8,696 bases of DNA, taken from assembly GCA_902493915.1 (NCBI GenBank), contig CABUQY010000067.1:1-8696 (forward strand), written 5' to 3'. The position numbers and the translations under genes were made by a program. The DNA is from an uncultured Collinsella sp. (GTDB lineage: Bacteria > Actinomycetota > Coriobacteriia > Coriobacteriales > Coriobacteriaceae). The notes beneath the pieces are model-generated. The model made no database searches, was not told the DNA's origin, and saw only the letters and a program-made list of their open reading frames with translations. Below are positions 5,203 to 8,696 of this stretch, one piece after another (within the stretch, counting starts at the first letter, position 1; each line of letters opens with the position of its first letter).

Positions 5203-6540
5203 ATGGACGAGATGTTTGCCATTAAATGCCAAAACTGCGGCGGCCCTATGTACTCACACCAGGCTAAACGCAGCTTTGAGTGCGCCTATTGCGGCACGGT
5301 CGTTCCGTGGCAGGCCGATGCGGGGGAGCCCAAGAGCGCTTTGGGCATTCGCCATGCGCCGCTGACGGTTGTCGATGGGCTACTTAAGCTCACCCATGTG
5401 TCGCAGCTCGAGCGCCCGGAGGACCCGGACTGGTATTTCTTTAATTCGCACTGGCGCAATCAGTCGGTTCTGGAGCATCTGCTATGGGAGGACCGCGGCA
5501 CGGCGCAGGAGTTCCAAGAAGCCACGCACGTGAGCATTCCCTGCCCCTTCTGCGGCGCGTCCTTTGAAGGCGAGTCCACTCAGCGCGTGTTTGAGTGCCC
5601 GTCCTGCGGCAATAAGATCGGCGTTGCCGACCTGCTCAAGCCCGGTACCTTTAGCAAGCGCCTGACCATGGGCGTTGGCGCGGAGTATGTACCCGAGCAG
5701 GGTATTCCTTGCGAAATCTCACCGCAGCAGGCACGTGCCAACGCGCTGCAGCTGGTGCGCCAGCACCCCGACGCCTTTGCCGGGCACGACGTGGAAGACG
5801 CGATTCAAAACGACATGATGCTCTTCTACTTCCCCATGGCGCTCGCGGATTTGCGCATGATGGCGTCCTTCCCGGGCAAGGGCCTGAGCAAGGAGACCTT
5901 GGTGTACTACGAGGTACTCGATTGGGCGTATCCGCGGGCAAACTACCTGGACGTTCGTCTTATGGGCATTTTGGAGCCGTGGGACTTTGGCAAGGTGGGG
6001 CCGTTCGATCCTGCCATGCAGGAGGGTGACTTTCGCGTTGTCTCCGTCGATGCATCTACCAAGGACCAGGTGGTCATTGATAAGCTGGCGCTCGACATTG
6101 CCGGCAACGATGCCGAGGCGGTACTGGGGCTCAATAAAAAGAGCATTCGCATGTGGGCGCGCAAGGCCCGCAAGCAAAAGGACGGTCTGGTGATGGTGCC
6201 GGTCTACTTTGTCGATCGTCCGGCGACGGATAGCCGCGATGGCGAGCAGGTGCGCATTGCCGTAAACGGCCAGACGGGTCGTGCGGCCGCGGTGGTGTTT
6301 AGCGACAAGCGCGAGACGCATGTGGTGGCACCGCTCAATCCGAATGTGGTGCTGTCGAGCGAAAGTACCGTGCACGCCACGCCTATCGAAGTCAAATACG
6401 TTAAATCGCCCTTCCTATACCAGATCGTGCGCCGTGGAGGCGGCGAGCAACCGCGCCAGGTTGCAGCGGCAGCTGAGGGTTCCTACCGAGAAGAAAAGCC
6501 CAAACGCAAGGGCTTGCTCGCTGCGATCTTTGGGAAGTAG
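5203..6540 (+). CDS. Double zinc-ribbon protein with NGQTG-containing domain, function unknown
   Basis: The function is not known. The protein is 445 residues from ATG 5203, set by AAGGAGG. The N-terminus has a four-Cys zinc ribbon (CQNC at 9-12, CAYC at 27-30). A second ribbon follows at CPFC 114-117 and CPSC 132-135. About 170 residues without a recognisable fold come next. Then MVPVYFVDR (331-339) and VRIAVNGQTGR (350-360) resemble the PVW...Y...NGQTG segment found in many uncharacterised zinc-ribbon proteins of Gram-positives. Those are often annotated only as TFIIB-type zinc ribbon proteins. The C-terminus is basic then hydrophobic (KPKRKGLLAAIFGK), possibly a short membrane-touching helix; there is no true membrane segment and no signal peptide. 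It is divergent from the CDF gene with a shared 218-bp regulatory region, so a link to metal homeostasis is possible but unproven. No terminator was found in the 57 bp after the stop. Confidence 0.8.
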   Translation: MDEMFAIKCQNCGGPMYSHQAKRSFECAYCGTVVPWQADAGEPKSALGIRHAPLTVVDGLLKLTHVSQLERPEDPDWYFFNSHWRNQSVLEHLLWEDRGTAQEFQEATHVSIPCPFCGASFEGESTQRVFECPSCGNKIGVADLLKPGTFSKRLTMGVGAEYVPEQGIPCEISPQQARANALQLVRQHPDAFAGHDVEDAIQNDMMLFYFPMALADLRMMASFPGKGLSKETLVYYEVLDWAYPRANYLDVRLMGILEPWDFGKVGPFDPAMQEGDFRVVSVDASTKDQVVIDKLALDIAGNDAEAVLGLNKKSIRMWARKARKQKDGLVMVPVYFVDRPATDSRDGEQVRIAVNGQTGRAAAVVFSDKRETHVVAPLNPNVVLSSESTVHATPIEVKYVKSPFLYQIVRRGGGEQPRQVAAAAEGSYREEKPKRKGLLAAIFGK

Positions 6541-6597
6541 GGAAGCGCAGCGCGGGACGGCTCACAGGCGTGCGGGCGTTTCGGTCGCAACGTGCTG

Positions 6598-7646
6598 CTA
6601 CCCTTGCACTTCGCCATTAGTCGTTTCGTTGATGGCGCGGTACTCGGCACTCAGCTCGCGCGCCAGCTCTTCCTTGCTTGGAAGATACGGCAGGTATTTG
6701 GCGGCAAACACTTGGTCGTTGTCTTCGGGCAGCGTGTACTCGACAATCGAGTCGCTTTTGTCCGCGCAGAGCACGATGCCTATAGGCGGATTGTCGCCTT
6801 CGTTCATGAGCTCGCGCGTGTAGTAGTTCACGTACATTTGCATCTGGCCCAGGTCCTGATGCGTAAGGTCATCGGTCTTAAGGTCGATAAGCACGAAGCA
6901 GCGCATCAGATAGTTGTAAAACACAAGGTCAATATAGAAATGGCGCCCATCAAAGGTGATGCGCTTTTGGCGCGCCTCGAAAGCGAAGCCACGGCCAAGC
7001 TCCAGCAGGAACTTCTGAAGATGCGTGATGAGCGCCTGCTCTAGATCGCTCTCGCGAAACGCAGTATCGTCCGAGAAACCTAAAAACTCCAGTACATATG
7101 GGTCACGGATGATATCCTCGGGGCGACGAGCCGGGGCGCTCTTTTGGATTTCCTGGGTGACGGCCTCCTTGTCCTTGCTGGCAAGCAGGCGCTCGCGGAA
7201 CATGGTGTTGATCTGGCGCTCGAGCTGACGCGTGCTCCAGCGAGAATCGGCGCATTCGTTCATGTACCAGGTGCGAGCTTCGGGGTCAGGAATGCGTATT
7301 AACCTGCGATAATGTGTCCAACTCAATTCGGGACGCAGTGAGTCCCGAATTGGAAATGCAAGATAGAACTGACGCATTTTACGCAGCTCTCTTGCTTCAA
7401 AACCTTTACCAAAATCCTTGGTAAGTCTGATCGCGAGGGCCTTGAGCAGCGCCTCTCCATACTTGGCGCGCTCCTCTTCGCCCTGCTCATCAACAATGCT
7501 CTTGCCGATCTCCCAATACGCTCAACCATCGCAAAGTTAACGGCGGTATAGGCCTTGTCGCGAGCGGCGTTGAGAATCGAGGAAACCTGCTTGTAAAAAA
7601 CTTCTGGCACGATTGCCGATTCTCCACGGTTTACCAGTTCGCCCAT
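6598..7646 (-). pseudogene. DUF1016/YhcG-type PDDEXK nuclease, broken by a 1-nt frameshift
   Basis: The family pairs an N-terminal helical DUF1016 domain with a C-terminal PDDEXK nuclease-like domain; members often sit near restriction-modification genes, but their role is not settled. The 5' part (7646 down to about 7521) reads VFYKQVSSILNAARDKAY and continues to NFAMVE. The expected YWEIGKSIVDEQ then continues only in another frame, from TAT at 7518-7516. One base is missing from the codon after MVE (CG at 7520-7519). Restoring it gives about 349 residues, normal for the family. The downstream part has ELSWTHYRRLIR, SRWSTRQLERQI and RERLLASKDKE. The nuclease core is FYIDLVFYN (Asp codon 6928-6930) and VLIDLK (DLK at 6877-6885). 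Start is ATG 7646, or the GTG just before it. The longest intact piece begins at ATG 7377 and lacks most of the N-terminal domain. No methylase or specificity gene is nearby. A sequencing error could also explain the break. Confidence 0.85.
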
Positions 7647-7673
7647 CACTGTCGCCCCACTTTCCTCTTGTGG

Positions 7674-7692
7674 AATGCATCTTTATTGCATT
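7674..7692. repeat. AT-rich inverted repeat upstream of the nuclease gene
   Basis: AATGCA (7674-7679) and TGCATT (7687-7692) are perfect 6-bp arms across a 7-bp spacer, 28 bp before ATG 7646. The stretch is conspicuously AT-rich for this window. A minus-strand -10-like TAAACT (7699 down to 7694) adjoins it, with no good -35. It is a possible operator for the nuclease gene. Confidence 0.35.
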
Positions 7693-7739
7693 TAGTTTAA
7701 AGCCTCGCGCGGACTCGAATTGCTGTGCTGTCTGGCACC

Positions 7740-7769
7740 TTCGCATGGGAGCCTTGCGGTGACTAAAAT
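7740..7769 (+). promoter_or_regulatory. Promoter candidate for the small PH-like gene
   Basis: TAAAAT (7764-7769) matches the -10 consensus at 5 of 6 positions. TTCGCA (7740-7745) is a 4-of-6 match to -35 with an 18-bp spacer. Transcription would start near 7776, some 40 nt before ATG 7815 and after the in-frame GTG at 7770, supporting the shorter start. Confidence 0.45.
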
Positions 7770-7801
7770 GTGGCAATAGAGACAGTTTTAGCGAACCCCA
7801 C

Positions 7802-7806
7802 GGGAG
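7802..7806 (+). promoter_or_regulatory. Ribosome binding site that sets the start at 7815
   Basis: GGGAG lies 8 nt before ATG 7815. The upstream in-frame GTG at 7770 coincides with the -10 region and has no such site. Confidence 0.55.
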
Positions 7807-7814
7807 TGACGCGT

Positions 7815-8084
7815 ATGGACAACAACACGCTGCTATTCCAGGACAAAGGTTCGGGTAGGTTTAAAGACGTTAAGGTCTACCCCAACCGTATTGAGGTGCT
7901 CAAGAAGGGCACTTTCGGCGGCAAGCACACCGAGATTGTCTATCTTAAGGACATTACGGGGGTCAACAGGATCAAGGGCCGCGATGTTTTTCTGCGCAAT
8001 CGACTGTTGACCGCTTGCGTCTTCAGCCTGAGTAGCCGTGCGAAGGCCCAGGAATTTGTGAAAGCTCTGAACATGGTGATGTAG
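7815..8084 (+). CDS. Small PH-like domain protein, function unknown
   Basis: An 89-residue protein with no signal peptide or membrane segment, so probably cytoplasmic. The pattern suggests a single small bacterial PH-like (DUF4429-like) barrel. Short strands appear in order: TLLFQDKG, FKDVKVYPNRIEVLKKG, HTEIVYLKDITGVNRI and ACVFSLSS. They are followed by a C-terminal helix, AKAQEFVKALNMV, which is where a PH fold has its capping helix. Such domains usually form part of larger proteins with SHOCT or membrane segments, so a stand-alone copy gives little functional hint. The start is set by GGGAG and the promoter at 7740-7769. The gene is divergent from the broken nuclease gene and convergent with the surface-protein gene. 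The fold is inferred from the strand pattern only; the gene itself is likely real, given its promoter, ribosome site and following terminator. Confidence 0.6.
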   Translation: MDNNTLLFQDKGSGRFKDVKVYPNRIEVLKKGTFGGKHTEIVYLKDITGVNRIKGRDVFLRNRLLTACVFSLSSRAKAQEFVKALNMVM

Positions 8085-8110
8085 CCGATAGCGACGTTCG
8101 GGCCAAGGTA

Positions 8111-8147
8111 AAAATCGGGGCGCAGAACGGTATTCTGCGCCCCGATT
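8111..8147 (-). terminator. Long perfect hairpin terminator between convergent genes
   Basis: AATCGGGGCGCAGAA (8113-8127) and TTCTGCGCCCCGATT (8133-8147) form a perfect 15-bp stem with the 5-nt loop CGGTA. Read on the minus strand, the stem runs into a T run (8114-8111), so it terminates the surface-protein gene ending at 8177. On the plus strand the tail is TGAGTTAA, a weak U tract, but the stem may also stop transcripts of the PH-like gene. Confidence 0.85.
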
Positions 8148-8176
8148 GAGTTAATGCGCCCAAAAGACTGGCTTGC

Positions 8177-8696
8177 CTATTCGTTAACGTCCTCGGTATT
8201 GTCGCGGTCACTGGCAAGCATTGCTGCACCTGCGACCGTTGTCGCCACGGCGGCGGCAGCGAGCCCGGCGGCAACGCCAGAGCCGTCGCCCGTGTTGGCG
8301 AGCTTTCCGCCCGAGCTCTTGCCCTTGTTGCCCTTACCGTTCTTGTCGGCACTACCTGCGTTGGAATCCGTGCCACCGCCGGCGCCGCCTGCACCGTCCG
8401 AGGCCGCTACGGTAAAGCTTGCGGCTCCGTCGCTGGCGAGCGTGTAGTTCTGCGCCGCGTCGCCCAAGAGACCGTTCACGCGCACCCAGTACGTTCCTGC
8501 GGCAAATGTTTCGCCCTCGGCCATTGCTGTTGTGCCCGGAGCGCCGTTCGCGTCGTGCACAAACTCGAGCTGGGCCGTGCAGGCATCGGTTTCGAGCTTG
8601 CCCTCGAGTGAAGCCGCAATCTTGGCGCGCACGTCTTCGCCGGCCTTAAGGCCTTCGAGTCCCTCAAAATGGGGCGTCACCGCGCGTGGATCGATA
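8177..8696 (-). CDS. Sortase-anchored surface protein, C-terminal part (5' end outside window)
   Basis: About 172 C-terminal residues are in the window, and the frame stays open to the right edge. No true start is visible; the GTG at 8680 is an internal Val codon. A folded segment contains FVHDANGAPGTTAM, GTYWVRVNGLLG and NYTLASDGAASFTV, resembling a beta-sandwich module of an adhesin or surface enzyme. A Gly/Ser/Asp/Lys-rich linker follows (about 8305-8405). Then comes LANTG (8288-8302), an LPXTG-type variant, a hydrophobic stretch of about 22 Ala/Val/Gly-rich residues, and an 11-residue tail. This is the layout of a sortase substrate covalently linked to peptidoglycan. The tail (SDRDNTEDVNE) is acidic with one Arg, unlike the usual Arg/Lys-rich retention tail. 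The ligand or enzymatic role cannot be told from this end. A hairpin terminator follows the stop. Confidence 0.8.
   Translation of the reverse strand, partial: IDPRAVTPHFEGLEGLKAGEDVRAKIAASLEGKLETDACTAQLEFVHDANGAPGTTAMAEGETFAAGTYWVRVNGLLGDAAQNYTLASDGAASFTVAASDGAGGAGGGTDSNAGSADKNGKGNKGKSSGGKLANTGDGSGVAAGLAAAAVATTVAGAAMLASDRDNTEDVNE

Noticed and set aside
5719..6375. 218-codon minus-strand frame inside the zinc-ribbon gene
   Set aside because: Low-complexity, His/Arg-rich shadow of the plus-strand gene, without a ribosome site or recognisable motif.
6496..6515. Hairpin AAGCCC/GGGCTT near the end of the zinc-ribbon gene
   Set aside because: It lies inside the coding region, the stem is only 6 bp, and no U tract follows, so it is not a terminator.
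7770..7814. GTG start 15 codons upstream for the PH-like protein
   Set aside because: It coincides with the promoter -10 region and has no ribosome site, while ATG 7815 has GGGAG at 8 nt.
1..8696. CRISPR array, tRNA/rRNA genes, insertion sequences or a multi-gene defence system
   Set aside because: No regularly spaced repeats, RNA gene signatures, transposase motifs or terminal inverted repeats were seen; the only defence-like gene is the single broken nuclease.

Overview
The window is GC-rich bacterial chromosome with strong G/C preference at third codon positions. Strong purine-rich Shine-Dalgarno sites, a PASTA-like membrane protein and a sortase-type (LANTG) surface protein point to a Gram-positive actinobacterium. 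The overall flavour fits gut Coriobacteriia such as Collinsella. That placement is an impression from protein style and composition, not a search result.

Layout, left to right. Positions 1-813 hold the 3' four-fifths of ruvB (Holliday-junction branch-migration ATPase), entering inside the Walker A loop. After a 144-bp spacer with a 16-bp direct repeat and an extended -10 promoter comes fhs (958-2625, formate-tetrahydrofolate ligase), closed by a clean hairpin terminator. Next is an unnamed single-pass membrane protein (2801-3790) with repeated Thr motifs in its cytoplasmic tail, an extracellular PASTA-like domain and a heptad-repeat C-terminus. It converges, 12 bp apart, on a cation diffusion facilitator transporter (3803-4984, minus strand) with Mn-type metal-site residues and a duplicated C-terminal domain. 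The CDF gene is divergent from a protein with two zinc ribbons and an NGQTG-containing domain (5203-6540). The 218-bp region between them carries three inverted repeats that overlap the promoter candidates.

The right third is more accessory in character. A minus-strand DUF1016/YhcG-type PDDEXK nuclease gene (6598-7646) is broken by a single missing base near 7519. It is followed by a small plus-strand PH-like protein (7815-8084), a 15-bp perfect hairpin terminator between convergent genes, and the 3' end of a minus-strand LANTG-anchored surface protein that runs off the right edge.

The genes do not form one pathway: RuvB and Fhs are housekeeping, the CDF is metal homeostasis, and the rest are envelope or poorly characterised proteins. 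I found no CRISPR array, tRNA, rRNA, insertion sequence or obvious new multi-gene defence system. The best leads are the possible phospho-Thr motif array in the PASTA-like protein, the structured divergent promoter region, and the frameshifted orphan nuclease.
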